Notes: a model not told the origin generated them from the sequence alone. DNA of 64,000 nt from Candidatus Hamiltonella defensa 5AT (Acyrthosiphon pisum) (GCF_000021705.1 NC_012751.1:1600006-1664005); one strand, 5' to 3'. Positions 1-9,433 are shown, counted from the first letter of the stretch. Translations and numbers: made by a program.

Positions 1-450
1 TAGCTCATCTCCATCATCGCCTGTCAATGCAATAATTTGCATATTACGAGTGAGTGCAGCTTCAACACCTTTAATGATGGCAGGATGATTACCTCGAGTC
101 GAAATGGCAAAAAAGATATCCCCTGATTGACCTAAAGCCTGTACTTGCCGTGCATAAATTTCATAATGCAAATGTTCGTAATTCATCGCGGTAAGCAATA
201 TGTTGTCTGAACTTAAAGTGATGGCCGGTAAGCTAGGGCGTTCTGTTTCAAAACGATCGATCATATTGGTGACAAAACGCTGAGCATTAGCTGTGGATGA
301 ACCGTTACCACAGCAAAGAATTTTATTGCCATTCGTTAATGCTTGTACAAGGAGGGTTACAGCATAACACAAGGACTGAGGCAAGGCTTCTGCAGCAGCA
401 ATTTGGGTTTGAATACTTTCAGTAAAGTAATGTTTGATTCTATCCAACAC
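1..450 (-). CDS. diaA: DiaA, DnaA initiator-associating SIS-domain protein (3' end cut off)
   Basis: DiaA binds DnaA and promotes timely initiation at oriC in enterobacteria. The protein reads from a GTG start (complement of 448-450) as MLDRIKHYFTESIQTQI and continues through CCGNGSS and AISTRGNHP, the sugar-isomerase (SIS) phosphosugar-fold motifs, ending at the window edge after about 150 residues (E. coli DiaA is 196). The residue-by-residue likeness to E. coli DiaA as I remember it is high. No ATG lies close upstream, so GTG is the likely start. yraN lies directly upstream on the same strand, the usual yraN-diaA order. Only the C-terminal quarter is missing, and only because the window stops. 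Confidence 0.93.
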   Translation of the reverse strand, partial: MLDRIKHYFTESIQTQIAAAEALPQSLCYAVTLLVQALTNGNKILCCGNGSSTANAQRFVTNMIDRFETERPSLPAITLSSDNILLTAMNYEHLHYEIYARQVQALGQSGDIFFAISTRGNHPAIIKGVEAALTRNMQIIALTGDDGDEL

Positions 451-498
451 GTAATATAACCACTCTCATAATAAAAATGATTAGTTAAAAGATCGTAT

Positions 499-858
499 TT
501 AATTAAATGCGTTTTGAAACCATTCGAATTGATTGCCAGTAATGGCAAAAACGTCAAAACGATAGGATGTATTAAAATGGCTTCCACGTTTTGATAGCCA
601 GATTGCGGCCGCATCACGTAAGCGTTTTTGCTTTTTGTTATTGATGCTGTCGGCCGCACTTCCAAAAAAAGAATTTCGTTTAAATCGAACCTCAACAAAA
701 ACCCATGTTTTTTGATCACGCATAATAAGATCGATCTCAGCGCTCCGAAGAGTAACATTAGACTCTTTAAAAACCAAACCCGCTTTTTCAAGATAACGGC
801 GGGCGATCATTTCATAGCGAAAACCTATTTCTCTTCGACTTAATGTTTTGTCCATCAT
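499..858 (-). CDS. yraN: YraN, UPF0102 family protein
   Basis: Small predicted nuclease-like protein of the UPF0102 family, biochemical role unproven. The 119-residue product carries the family core: AEIDLIMRD (conserved acidic residues near 40-47) and FVEVRFKR (near 53-60), which resemble the E-x-D and E-x-K positions of restriction-endonuclease folds. It ends FEWFQNAFN, like the E. coli protein (131 residues). Start codon choice is open between two adjacent Met codons. It precedes diaA on the same strand with about 50 bases between them. In E. coli the upstream partners are lpoA and rsmI; here the upstream DNA is degenerate, so this is a synteny break. Confidence 0.9.
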   Translation of the reverse strand: MMDKTLSRREIGFRYEMIARRYLEKAGLVFKESNVTLRSAEIDLIMRDQKTWVFVEVRFKRNSFFGSAADSINNKKQKRLRDAAAIWLSKRGSHFNTSYRFDVFAITGNQFEWFQNAFN

Positions 859-1052
859 TTTTGATGATCCTGTTTTACTCTTTATATATCAATTAATTCA
901 CGAAACTATGCACTGAGTAATGAATTTTAAATGTTTTTTAACGTTTTTATAATAAAAATTATATAAAAGTGTCGAGTAAAATTTAAATTTGAGATCAGCG
1001 TCGTATTTTTAAAAACTTTACTATTCAGTTTCTGATAATCATATATGGCACT

Positions 1053-1660
1053 ATTAATAAGGATTTTCACTCCCGCCCTCTGGCTGACTTTGAGAAGGCG
1101 ACGTTTTATTTGGCCCTAAAGAATTTTTAAGAAAACCATTTACTTTATGCTCGTCATTTGAAGAATGTTGCTCATTTTATCATCACTAATCCAAAGGGAA
1201 TAATCTTGGTGCTCAAGTGATCCCTTTTGAGCGAAATAAGCGGCGCTATAACAGGCATTTCTCAATGGCTCGAGAAATAGATCTCTGCGTGTCTGAGAAG
1301 AGCAATAAGGACTAACTTGTTGAGAAAAATAAACAACTTCTTTGACAAAAAATGACGTTAAAAATAGCCTGGAGGTCTTGTTCGGTTTATTAAATATAAT
1401 TTTTTCTAGAATGCTAAAGTATCACCTAAATCTTTAAAAGAATTTCGGTTTTTTTCTAAATGCGCTAGCGTAGGTTCAACTGGCATACTCTTTGCCTTAT
1501 CAGACTGAGCGACGGGCTGATTAGGGTTCTGTGGTCATAAACTGTCTTCCAGGAAGAACGCTTTTAGCATCATTTTCATCAAATTTAGAGTCATTGACTG
1601 ATTTTTTAAGTACAATAACTTTATTTCTCTTTCTAATTTTTTAAGAAAAATTTTTAATAA
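1053..1660 (-). pseudogene. Decayed unidentified gene, at least three frameshifts
   Basis: No intact ORF exists on this strand, but coding-like stretches follow one another in different frames. Reading the minus strand downward: about 1510-1640 gives NDSKFDENDAKSVLPGRQF; about 1425-1530 gives PVEPTLAHLEKNRNSFKDLG then TAG; about 1150-1420 gives EVVYFSQQVSPYC and DLFLEPLRNACYSAAYFAQK; about 1053-1150 gives GFLKNSLGPNKTSPSQSQP and ends SENPY-stop. The order and composition suggest a single broken gene of roughly 200 residues. I do not recognise the family. It lies between yraN and ispB, where E. coli order would not place it. Confidence 0.4.
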
Positions 1661-1664
1661 GACA

Positions 1665-2636
1665 ATGAATTTAAAAGAAATTAAAGCATTAACTAAAGAA
1701 GACATGGCAGCGTTAAATGTCATTATCATCGATCAGATGCATTCTGATATAGAGCTTGTCAATCAATTAAGCGCTTATATTATTAATGGGGGTGGAAAAC
1801 GTATTCGCCCCATGATTTCAATTTTATCGGCTCGCGCATTAAATTATAAAGGCGATCAACATATTATTGTGGCCGCATTAATAGAATTTATTCATACCGC
1901 AACCTTGTTGCACGATGATGTCGTCGATAAATCTGATCTGCGTCGTGGGAAAAAAACAGCAAATACCGTTTTTGGTAATTCTGCAAGTGTCTTGGTTGGA
2001 GATTTTATTTACACCCGAGCATTTCAGATGATGACTGATTTAGGTTCAATGCGCATCCTAAAAGTGATGTCTTCAGCCACTAATGTGATTTCTGAAGGGG
2101 AGGTACAGCAATTAATGTATTGTAATAATGTGAACATTACCGAATATGATTATATGAAAGTCATATATAGCAAAACAGCGCGTTTGTTTGAAGCCGCCTC
2201 ACAATCTGCGGCCATCTTGGCAAAAGCAAGCCCAGAACAAGAATCAGCACTGCAAAGTTATGGCTGTTATCTTGGAACAACATATCAATTAATCGATGAT
2301 CTGCTTGATTACAATTCAAAGGGCAATCTTTTTGGCAAAGACATTGGGGATGACCTTGATGAAGGTAAGGCGACTTTACCACTACTACATGCCATGCATC
2401 ATGGAACAGAAGAACAAAAGCAGATGATTTCATTCGCAATTAAACGAGGAAATGCGCGTCAATCGCTTCCTCAAATACTCAACATTATGAAACAATGTGG
2501 ATCATTGGGATATACGTTGAATCGAGCAAAAGAAGAAGCGAATAAAGCCATCTCAGCACTACAAATTTTACCTAAAAATTCTTATCGTACAGCGCTAGAG
2601 AGCCTTGCTTATTTCGCTGTGAAGCGTTCATTTTAA
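1665..2636 (+). CDS. ispB: IspB, octaprenyl diphosphate synthase
   Basis: Trans-prenyltransferase that makes the C40 side chain of ubiquinone and menaquinone from FPP and IPP in the cytosol. The 323-residue length equals the E. coli enzyme. Both aspartate-rich Mg-binding motifs are present: DDVVD at 84-88 and DDLLD at 211-215, with the GGGKRIRP IPP-binding segment at about 42-49. The ATG at 1665 gives the canonical MNLKEI N-terminus. In E. coli the divergent neighbours are rplU-rpmA; here the upstream region is a decayed unrelated gene. Essential in relatives, and nothing in the sequence looks broken. Confidence 0.97.
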   Translation: MNLKEIKALTKEDMAALNVIIIDQMHSDIELVNQLSAYIINGGGKRIRPMISILSARALNYKGDQHIIVAALIEFIHTATLLHDDVVDKSDLRRGKKTANTVFGNSASVLVGDFIYTRAFQMMTDLGSMRILKVMSSATNVISEGEVQQLMYCNNVNITEYDYMKVIYSKTARLFEAASQSAAILAKASPEQESALQSYGCYLGTTYQLIDDLLDYNSKGNLFGKDIGDDLDEGKATLPLLHAMHHGTEEQKQMISFAIKRGNARQSLPQILNIMKQCGSLGYTLNRAKEEANKAISALQILPKNSYRTALESLAYFAVKRSF

Positions 2637-2682
2637 TTTTTTTCTTCAATATATCTGAAAGCAAAACCATCAAAATGGTTGA

Positions 2683-3054
2683 TTAATCGTTACTCAGTCT
2701 TTTTATTAACCCTTGAATACCTTCACGAAAAAGAAACGCAATCAGTTTTTCACGTTCAGAATCTGTTAATTGGCGGTACGCTTCTATCCAGATAGTAAAT
2801 GGATCCTGTTGATTTAAGCTATACTTTTCAGCGTCTTCCTTTAACCTTAACTGTTTTAAAATTGGTTTTGGTAAACTATCAATGTGATATTCAAGTGCCT
2901 TCCCCTGAACGCCTAACCGACGCCGATGTTTCCAACCTTGTCGGCGCGCCATTTGATTAATCCCTTGCGTTGAAGACGGAAGCCCGGGGGAATGAATTAA
3001 TTCCTTAGCCGAAAACCATTCCTTATCCATAGAACTGTTTACCTCTGATTTCAT
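2683..3054 (-). CDS. Mu-type HTH DNA-binding protein
   Basis: A 123-residue protein whose N-terminal half reads EWFSAKELIHSPGLPSSTQG followed by MARRQGWKHRRRLGVQGKA. This matches the winged-helix HTH_Mu domain (named for the Mu repressor and the N-terminus of MuA transposase): W-F-S/T-A-x-E-L, GLP-x-T-x-x-G, then R-x-G-W-x-x-R. There is no transposase catalytic domain, so it is probably a stand-alone regulator. The C-terminal half (about 70-123) is helical and charged with no motif I can name. It diverges from sfsB, itself a Mu Ner-like gene, across a 339-base AT-rich gap, so the two may be co-regulated or cross-regulated; that is inference. Confidence 0.7.
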   Translation of the reverse strand: MKSEVNSSMDKEWFSAKELIHSPGLPSSTQGINQMARRQGWKHRRRLGVQGKALEYHIDSLPKPILKQLRLKEDAEKYSLNQQDPFTIWIEAYRQLTDSEREKLIAFLFREGIQGLIKRLSND

Positions 3055-3393
3055 TTAAATGTTAATTGATTTGTTGAAAACAATAAAAATCATCATTTTG
3101 TTTTTCAATTCAGATAAATCTCGTCGTTTTTTTAATTCATTTATTTTTTGAAAAAAATTCAACATTTTGATTTTAAAGATTTTTTTTAAAAAATGTATTT
3201 TTTTTGTATCATTTTTTTTGTTTATTGAGATGTACTTAACAAAAAACGATTTTTAGAAAAATTTAGGAAATTTTTTCTAAAAAATAATGATATAATTTCC
3301 GAATAAAAACCTTTAAGTTCAAAAAATAACTAATGAAAGCAAGTTAGTTATAACATTAATTAACCAGTATCTTACAATAAAGAAGGATAAACA
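3055..3393. promoter_or_regulatory. Divergent AT-rich regulatory gap between the Mu-HTH gene and sfsB
   Basis: No gene is visible. The centre is dominated by A and T runs. A TATAAT-like -10 lies at 3291-3296 for the plus strand. An exact 8-base inverted repeat, ATAACTAA at 3326-3333 and TTAGTTAT at 3344-3351, sits about 45 bases before sfsB and could be an operator for either DNA-binding protein. sfsB has a good ribosome site (AAGGA) eight bases before its ATG. Confidence 0.4.
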
Positions 3394-3684
3394 ATGATTT
3401 TAAGGAAATCTGATTGGCATTCAGCCGATATTATTGCAGCATTGCGTAAAAAGAAAATCACATTAGCGGCTTTATCTAGACAATCAGGATTGGGCTCTTC
3501 CACTTTAGCTAATACATTAATAAGACCTTGGCCTAAGGGAGAATGGCTGATTGCCGAATGTTTAGGGGTCCATCCGTCGGATATTTAGCCTACCCGTTAT
3601 TTCGATTCAGAAACAGGTCAACCGATTGAGAGAAAAATCAGAAAAAAATTCAAAGAGAGTTTAGAAGAGTTAGATACACATTAA
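3394..3684 (+). pseudogene. sfsB: SfsB (Nlp), Ner-like regulator, interrupted by an amber codon
   Basis: In E. coli SfsB/Nlp is a Mu Ner-like DNA-binding protein linked to maltose gene expression. The first 64 codons encode a whole HTH region (DWHSADIIAALRKKKITLAA, then SRQSGLGSSTLANTL and RPWPKGEWLIAE). The frame then meets TAG at 3586-3588 where relatives have Trp in the S-D-I-W-P-S/T-R-Y-F-D block, and continues in the same frame as PTRYFDSETGQPIERKIRKK to a TAA at 3682-3684. A single TGG-to-TAG change explains the break. The truncated product still holds the DNA-binding domain, so residual function cannot be excluded. Confidence 0.8.
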
Positions 3685-3724
3685 AGGAATATAAAAAGGA
3701 TTTATTTATAACATTGTTTTATGA

Positions 3725-3812
3725 AACCGCTCACAGATATCCCATTCATCTGAGGGCTATTGGCCTTCGTCCATGTATGCTTGATATTTTTTAGAGCGGT
3801 TCTCATTTTATT
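3725..3812 (+). terminator. Structured element downstream of sfsB: long stem closing a 61-base loop, followed by a T-rich tail
   Basis: AACCGCTC at 3725-3732 pairs exactly with GAGCGGTT at 3794-3801 and is followed by CTCATTTTATTTT. Inside the loop CAGAT (3734-3738) can pair with ATCTG (3748-3752). It could be an unusually large terminator or the 3' end of a small RNA; I cannot tell which. Confidence 0.35.
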
Positions 3813-3969
3813 TTGATTAATTAAAGAGTAGTTTATAGCTATGATTTATTTTTAATTTAATAACGCATTTTTAAACTGAAAAAATGATCCTAAATCTGCA
3901 CGGCTCGATTCAATTTACAAAATTGACTGCATTTTGATTGATGACACTTTGCTGAACAATACCGTTTTA

Positions 3970-4506
3970 TCAATTTTGAATTATTTTTAAAAAATTTTGA
4001 CAAAAAATATTAACTTGATTCCAGTCAGTATATTCCACTTCTTTACTGGTATCGGTTTCACCCTGCGTTAAACTCATAATGAGCTGAATCAGCATTTTAT
4101 CCCACCAGCGATAATGCGGATAACGCAACGCCCCGGCAAATACTTCAGATAACAGGGGCTTCCAAGGTGTTTTTAATAGAAATTGACGGACATAACTGTT
4201 GGTTTGTGGGGAACACTTCTCTGGCTTTCGAGCCAATAAATTCACGGAAAAAAAAGCCGTCGGCATTTGATTTAAAAGCACAATATGTTGTTTGATGAAC
4301 TGATTTAAGATTCGGTTAAAACGGCCATAATGTACAGATGCACCGACGATCACCTGTTGATAGGATTTCAGGTTAATGTCCATGGCTCCAGAAAGAGCCT
4401 TGATCTCAGATGTCATCGAAAATGATAATTTATCTGCAATAAAAGAGGCAATTTTCTTTGTTTGCCCTTCCCTAGTCGAATAAAGAATTAATGTTTTTGT
4501 TTTCAT
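3970..4506 (-). CDS. hemG: HemG, menaquinone-dependent protoporphyrinogen IX oxidase
   Basis: Flavodoxin-like FMN enzyme that oxidises protoporphyrinogen IX to protoporphyrin IX in haem synthesis, coupled to the quinone pool at the inner membrane. The 178-residue protein starts MKTKTLILYSTREGQT, the FMN phosphate-binding loop (T/S-x-x-G-x-T type). The family segments SVNLLARKPEK, SPQTNSYVRQFL, AGALRYPHYRWWDKMLI and GETDTSKEVEYTDW follow, the last two including the long insert typical of HemG over flavodoxin. Length is close to the E. coli enzyme (181). It lies 50 bases downstream of cysB on the same strand; in E. coli it is elsewhere (trkH-hemG), so the order has been rearranged. Confidence 0.94.
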   Translation of the reverse strand: MKTKTLILYSTREGQTKKIASFIADKLSFSMTSEIKALSGAMDINLKSYQQVIVGASVHYGRFNRILNQFIKQHIVLLNQMPTAFFSVNLLARKPEKCSPQTNSYVRQFLLKTPWKPLLSEVFAGALRYPHYRWWDKMLIQLIMSLTQGETDTSKEVEYTDWNQVNIFCQNFLKIIQN

Positions 4507-4558
4507 CCCTTTGCTCCTGCTTAAAGTGCCTGTTTTTTTTCATTTGAAGCGGAAATTT

Positions 4559-5533
4559 TTATAAAACAGGGAGAGTAATATTCTCAAACAGCCCTTTTAT
4601 TTGTTGATGGGAGTGCAAGGAACATGCTTTATCCACAAGTGTTCGAGTGAGATGGGGGGCGAAACGCTTTACAAAATCATACATATAACCACGTAAAAAA
4701 GTATGGCGACGAAAACCAATATGAGTGATGCTGTCATCAAAAATAGCGCGAGCGTCAATACGAATTAAATCACTGTCTTGTATAGGATCCATCGCAATAT
4801 TAGCAATCACGCCTACCCCTAGACCCAAACGTACATAAGTTTTTATAACATCTGCATCTGTGGCCGTAAAAGCAATATTCGGTGTTAAACCGGAGGCATA
4901 AAACGCTTTATCTAAGGTTGAGCGTCCTGTAAAACCAAAGGTATAGGTCACGATCGGATAAGCCGCTAATTCTTGAATGTTAAAAGAAGTTCGGTGGGCT
5001 AAGGGATGATCAGGCTTAACAACGATGATCCGCCTCCACCGATAGCAAGGCAACATCACCGCGTCACCATATAAATCTTCATCCTCAGTGGTAATAGCCA
5101 AATCCACTTTACCCTTTGACAAAGCGTCCGCAATCTGAATTGGCGAACCTTGATGTATATGTAAGGACACCTTAGGATAATTTTTAATAAACCCTTTGAT
5201 CAATTTAGGTAATGTGTATCGGGCCTGAGTATGAGTGGTTGCGATACATAATACTCCTTGATCTGGCGCTTTATATTCTGTTGCCACAGCTTTGATTAAA
5301 CTCACTTTCGCTAATATTTCTTGAGCCATCACCATGATTTTTTTTCCAGGCACGGTGATCTCTGTCAAATGTTTTCCATTGCGTGCAAAAATTTGTATTC
5401 CAAGTTCTTCTTCTAACATTTTAATCTGTTTACTGATTCCTGGTTGAGAGGTATATAAACCCGCTGCAGTAGAAGATAAATTAAGATCATGGTTAACAAT
5501 TTCAACAATATAACGAAGTTGCTGTAATTTCAT
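4559..5533 (-). CDS. cysB: CysB, LysR-family activator of cysteine biosynthesis
   Basis: Tetrameric LysR regulator that activates sulphate assimilation genes and responds to N-acetylserine. The 324 residues match the usual length. The N-terminus MKLQQLRYIVEIVNHDLNLS leads into a winged HTH (about 18-38, SSTAAGLYTSQPGISKQIKM), then the effector domain with TTHTQARYTLP and TEDEDLYGD, as in E. coli CysB. It follows topA on the same strand, the order expected in enterobacteria, although acnA, the usual next gene, is replaced by hemG. No sign of damage. Confidence 0.96.
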   Translation of the reverse strand: MKLQQLRYIVEIVNHDLNLSSTAAGLYTSQPGISKQIKMLEEELGIQIFARNGKHLTEITVPGKKIMVMAQEILAKVSLIKAVATEYKAPDQGVLCIATTHTQARYTLPKLIKGFIKNYPKVSLHIHQGSPIQIADALSKGKVDLAITTEDEDLYGDAVMLPCYRWRRIIVVKPDHPLAHRTSFNIQELAAYPIVTYTFGFTGRSTLDKAFYASGLTPNIAFTATDADVIKTYVRLGLGVGVIANIAMDPIQDSDLIRIDARAIFDDSITHIGFRRHTFLRGYMYDFVKRFAPHLTRTLVDKACSLHSHQQIKGLFENITLPVL

Positions 5534-5623
5534 CTTTAAAATATCCTTTTATAAAGCACAGAGACGCTCCGATTGAGCAAAATCTTTGGTTCTCGCCTTC
5601 TTACATTACATTCATCACTCTAT

Positions 5624-8245
5624 TTACGACTTTACAAGAGGTCTTTTTTTACCTTCAACCCATTGCCCATCAATGTAAAATGCACACCAACCTGTTGCTT
5701 TTCCTGATTTTTCAGAAGAAATATACTGCTCCTTCGTTTTACGACTAAAACGGAGGAATGTTTTATTCCCCTCTGTATCTTTTAGGGGCGCCTCGACGAG
5801 ATAATGCCATTTTTCTGGAAGCCTATCTTTAAAACGCTGTAATTCTTCCACTCGGGGAGCTCTGGTTTCACGTGATCGAGGAAAGGTGTTGGCCGCAAGA
5901 AACAAACCTGCCGCTCCATCACGCAACACAAAATAAGCATCAGATTTTTCACAGAGTAATTCAGGTAAAGGCACGGGATTTTCTTTCGGGGGAGCCACTT
6001 CTCCATTACGCAAAATCTTACGGGTATTTTTGCATTCTTCATTCGTACATCCCATATATTTACCAAAACGCCCCACTTTTAAATGCATTTCATGCGCACA
6101 TTTGTCACATTCTACGATCGGACCTTCATACCCTTTAATACGAAACTCCCCCTGCTCCATTTGATATCCATCACAGATAGGGTTGTTACCACAAATATGT
6201 AATTTCCGCGCTGTATCAAGCAGATAACTGTCCATCGCAGTTTCGCATTTTTCACACCTGCGTCGCGAACGTAATGCATTAGTCTCTGCTTCATCTCCAT
6301 CAAGAAGATTTAAAATTTCATTTTCTGAGATCAAATTAAGCGTCGTTTTGCAACGTTCTTTCGGAGGTAACGCGTAACTCGAGCAACCCAGGAAAACACC
6401 CGTGCTGGCTGTACGTATCCCCATTTTTTGGCCGCAAGCAGGGCAATTAATATCCATTATCACCATTGAATTTGGACGCATTCCCCCTTCTGAGGGATCT
6501 TTTTCAGCGATATTCAGTTGCTCGCTAAATTCACTGAAAAATTCATCCAGCACCTTTTTCCATTCTGCTTGATGCTGAGCAATTTGATCTAATGCATTTT
6601 CCATACGAGCGGTGAAATCATAATTCATCAATTCACGAAAATTTTCTTCTAAGCGATTTGTGACGATCTCACCCATCTTTTCTGCATAGAAACGGCGATT
6701 TTCAATGCGGACATAACCTCGCTCCTGAACAGTGGAAATAATAGTGGCATAAGTGGAAGGGCGCCCTATGCTGCGTTTTTCTAATTCCTTAACCAAAGAA
6801 GCTTCACTATAGCGGCCAGGCGGCTTGGTGAAATGTTGGCTGGGAATCAATTTTTCTAAATGCATAGAAGTCCCGACGGCTATGATTGGCAAAGTCTCCT
6901 CCTCGTCTCCTTTGCGCAAAGCCGGCATCACTTTAGTCCAGCCATCAAACCGCAAGGTCCGGCCTTTAGCCCGTAATTGATAGTTTTTTGCCTCTACGAT
7001 CAAAGTGGTCACATCGTATTGAGCCGGGGTCATTTGGCAGGCCACAAACTGACGCCATATCAGCTGATACAGCTTTCTCGCATCTGGTTCCATGTCTTCT
7101 AACTGTTCTGAGAACACGTCAACATTCGAGGGTCTTATGGCTTCGTGCGCTTCTTGGGCATTTTTTTTATTGCCATATTCATAAGCAGGTGAAATTAAAT
7201 AACGATTGCCAAAATGCTTCTGAATATAATTCCTCACCATGCTTAATGCGTCCTGGCTGAGATGTGTGGAATCAGTACGCATATAAGTGATGTGACCTGC
7301 TTCATATAACCTTTGCGCCATCAACATGGTTTTTTTAACGCCAAACCCTAAGCGAGTGCTTGCTGCTTGTTGTAACGTGGAGGTAATAAAAGGTGCGCCC
7401 GCTTTACTGCTGGTCGGTTTGTCTTTTCGGTCTAAAACAACATATTGTGCATCTTCTAGATCGTTAACCGCAGCATAGGTTTGCTCTCGATTCAAAGGTT
7501 TAAAAGGCTCACCTTCAAAATGACTTACCATCATGGGGATCATGATTTTCTGTGGTGTCAACAGATTTGCCTCTAAATGCCAATATTCTTGAGGCACAAA
7601 AGCTTTGATTTCTCTTTCTCTTTCTACGACGAGGCGGACAGCAACAGATTGCACTCGCCCTGCGGATAGCCCACGGGCGATTTTTTTCCACAAAAGGGGA
7701 GATACCATATAACCCACAACACGATCCATAAATCGCCGAGCCTGTTGAGCATGAATGCGATTCATATTTAATTCGCCTGGCTTTTTAAAAGCCTGTTGAA
7801 TCGCATTTTGGGTGATTTCATTGAAAATCACCCGACTGAAACGCTGGGGATCACCGCCAATGACTTCACGTAAATGCCACGCAATCGCTTCCCCTTCACG
7901 ATCTAAGTCTGTCGCCAAATAGATATGATCTGCCTTTGCTGCTAAGGCTTTCAATTCGGAAACCACTTTTTCTTTACCAGATAAAATTTCATATTGCGCC
8001 TTCCAGCCATGATAGGGATCAATCCCCATACGTTTGATCAGGCTACTTTGATGATCTTGAAACATCTTTTTTTCAGTCTTTTGTTTTTTTATGATTTCTG
8101 AAGCGTTTTTTTTATTATTAGAACCACTTTTTGGTAAATCGCGGATATGCCCTACACTCGATTTCACCACATAATGACTGCCTAAATATTTATTAATTGT
8201 TTTGGCTTTAGCCGGAGACTCAACTATCACGAGCGATTTACCCAT
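5624..8245 (-). CDS. topA: TopA, DNA topoisomerase I
   Basis: Type IA topoisomerase that relaxes negative supercoils in the cytoplasm. The 873 residues (E. coli 865) include the Toprim domain with VESPAKAKTI at 8-17 and DLDREGEA at about 113-120, and the active-site tyrosine in ITYMRTDST near residue 320. The C-terminus carries three cysteine clusters (CPAC, CEKC and CDKC with CTNEEC) forming zinc-ribbon repeats, followed by the two ribbon-like domains without zinc. The spacing to cysB (about 90 bases) and strand match enterobacteria. It is followed upstream by sohB. Intact. Confidence 0.98.
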   Translation of the reverse strand: MGKSLVIVESPAKAKTINKYLGSHYVVKSSVGHIRDLPKSGSNNKKNASEIIKKQKTEKKMFQDHQSSLIKRMGIDPYHGWKAQYEILSGKEKVVSELKALAAKADHIYLATDLDREGEAIAWHLREVIGGDPQRFSRVIFNEITQNAIQQAFKKPGELNMNRIHAQQARRFMDRVVGYMVSPLLWKKIARGLSAGRVQSVAVRLVVEREREIKAFVPQEYWHLEANLLTPQKIMIPMMVSHFEGEPFKPLNREQTYAAVNDLEDAQYVVLDRKDKPTSSKAGAPFITSTLQQAASTRLGFGVKKTMLMAQRLYEAGHITYMRTDSTHLSQDALSMVRNYIQKHFGNRYLISPAYEYGNKKNAQEAHEAIRPSNVDVFSEQLEDMEPDARKLYQLIWRQFVACQMTPAQYDVTTLIVEAKNYQLRAKGRTLRFDGWTKVMPALRKGDEEETLPIIAVGTSMHLEKLIPSQHFTKPPGRYSEASLVKELEKRSIGRPSTYATIISTVQERGYVRIENRRFYAEKMGEIVTNRLEENFRELMNYDFTARMENALDQIAQHQAEWKKVLDEFFSEFSEQLNIAEKDPSEGGMRPNSMVIMDINCPACGQKMGIRTASTGVFLGCSSYALPPKERCKTTLNLISENEILNLLDGDEAETNALRSRRRCEKCETAMDSYLLDTARKLHICGNNPICDGYQMEQGEFRIKGYEGPIVECDKCAHEMHLKVGRFGKYMGCTNEECKNTRKILRNGEVAPPKENPVPLPELLCEKSDAYFVLRDGAAGLFLAANTFPRSRETRAPRVEELQRFKDRLPEKWHYLVEAPLKDTEGNKTFLRFSRKTKEQYISSEKSGKATGWCAFYIDGQWVEGKKRPLVKS

Positions 8246-8386
8246 AATTTTTTATTACCTGAATTAAAATTTTTAAAAAAAAGGGCAAAATTGATTCCAT
8301 GCCATAAATTCAAAAAAAGAAAGATTGATTCATGTTTTCTTGAGTTCAAATATATTGATTATTTACAAGCGTCGCCAGATTGTTTT

Positions 8387-9433
8387 TTAGATGAAGGGTT
8401 TTTCTCCTCTCCGCCACCAGCGCAATAATAAACGATCCGCACTTTTTACCATACTGCCTGTTAAGCGCTCTATTAAGCTTTTATGGGTTTGATACGATAC
8501 ACGGATGATTTGATGATTTTCCATTTTTGAAATCAACCAATCATCACTCGTACCTATGCTGTCTACCAGACCTTTCTCTTTGGCTTGAACGCCAAACCAA
8601 TGCTCACCGGTTGACACGGTGTTGATATCAATCTGAGGGCGTTTTTCCTGTACAAATTGCTTAAACAAAAGATGGGTTTCATTTAATTCTTCACAAAACT
8701 TTTCACGCCCTTGCTCTGTATTTTCGCCAAATACGGTTAATGTTCGCTTAAACTCACCTGCCGTATGCAATTCAACATCAATATTATTTTTTTGTAAAAA
8801 ACGATGAAAGTTAGGAATTTGTGCTACGACGCCAATCGAACCTATGATGGCAAAAGGCGCAGACAAAATATGATCTCCGACACAAGCCATCATATAACCT
8901 CCACTGGCCGCAATTTTATCGACCGAGACCACTAAAGAAACGCCAGCTTGACGAAAACGCGCTAATTGTGATGCGGCCAAGCCATAGCCATGAACAACTC
9001 CCCCTGGGCTTTCTAAACGAAGAAAAACACTGTCTTCTTTCGTCATCACACTCAATATAGCGGAGACCTCTTCTCTTAAGGAACTGACCTGATGGGCGTC
9101 TATGCTTCCGTTAAAATCAATAACGTAAATACAAGGTTTCTGTGAATGGTGTTGGCCCGATGTCATCTTTTGCTTTTTGAATTTTGCTTTAAGCTTTTTT
9201 TGTTTTTTTTTCGTCTTATGAAAAATTTTTTGTTCTGATTCACACATTTTAAATAAACGAATTTGTTCTTCTATCTCTTTATATTTTTTCCCTAAATCAA
9301 AAAATTTCAGTTCACCAGTTTGGTCTGATTTACGTTGTCGAATATGGATGATGAGTACAGCAAATACCGCAAAGGCACCTAATATGGTGATCATTTTTGC
9401 TAAAAACAGGCCATACAAAGAAAGTAATTCCAC
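8387..9433 (-). CDS. sohB: SohB, inner-membrane S49 serine peptidase
   Basis: Signal-peptide-peptidase-family protease thought to act in the periplasm. I set the start at a GTG (complement of 9431-9433), because AAGGA lies eight bases before it and the resulting N-terminus VELLSLYGLFLAK matches E. coli SohB; a longer ATG frame at 9457 lacks that support. One transmembrane segment (about 12-32) is followed by a Lys-rich linker, then LESPGGVVHGYG and the nucleophile motif ASGGYMMA (Ser near 177), and a conserved IGSIGVVAQ strand. The C-terminus DRLLLRWWRRGEKP is as expected. Length 349. Confidence 0.95.
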   Translation of the reverse strand: MELLSLYGLFLAKMITILGAFAVFAVLIIHIRQRKSDQTGELKFFDLGKKYKEIEEQIRLFKMCESEQKIFHKTKKKQKKLKAKFKKQKMTSGQHHSQKPCIYVIDFNGSIDAHQVSSLREEVSAILSVMTKEDSVFLRLESPGGVVHGYGLAASQLARFRQAGVSLVVSVDKIAASGGYMMACVGDHILSAPFAIIGSIGVVAQIPNFHRFLQKNNIDVELHTAGEFKRTLTVFGENTEQGREKFCEELNETHLLFKQFVQEKRPQIDINTVSTGEHWFGVQAKEKGLVDSIGTSDDWLISKMENHQIIRVSYQTHKSLIERLTGSMVKSADRLLLRWWRRGEKPFI

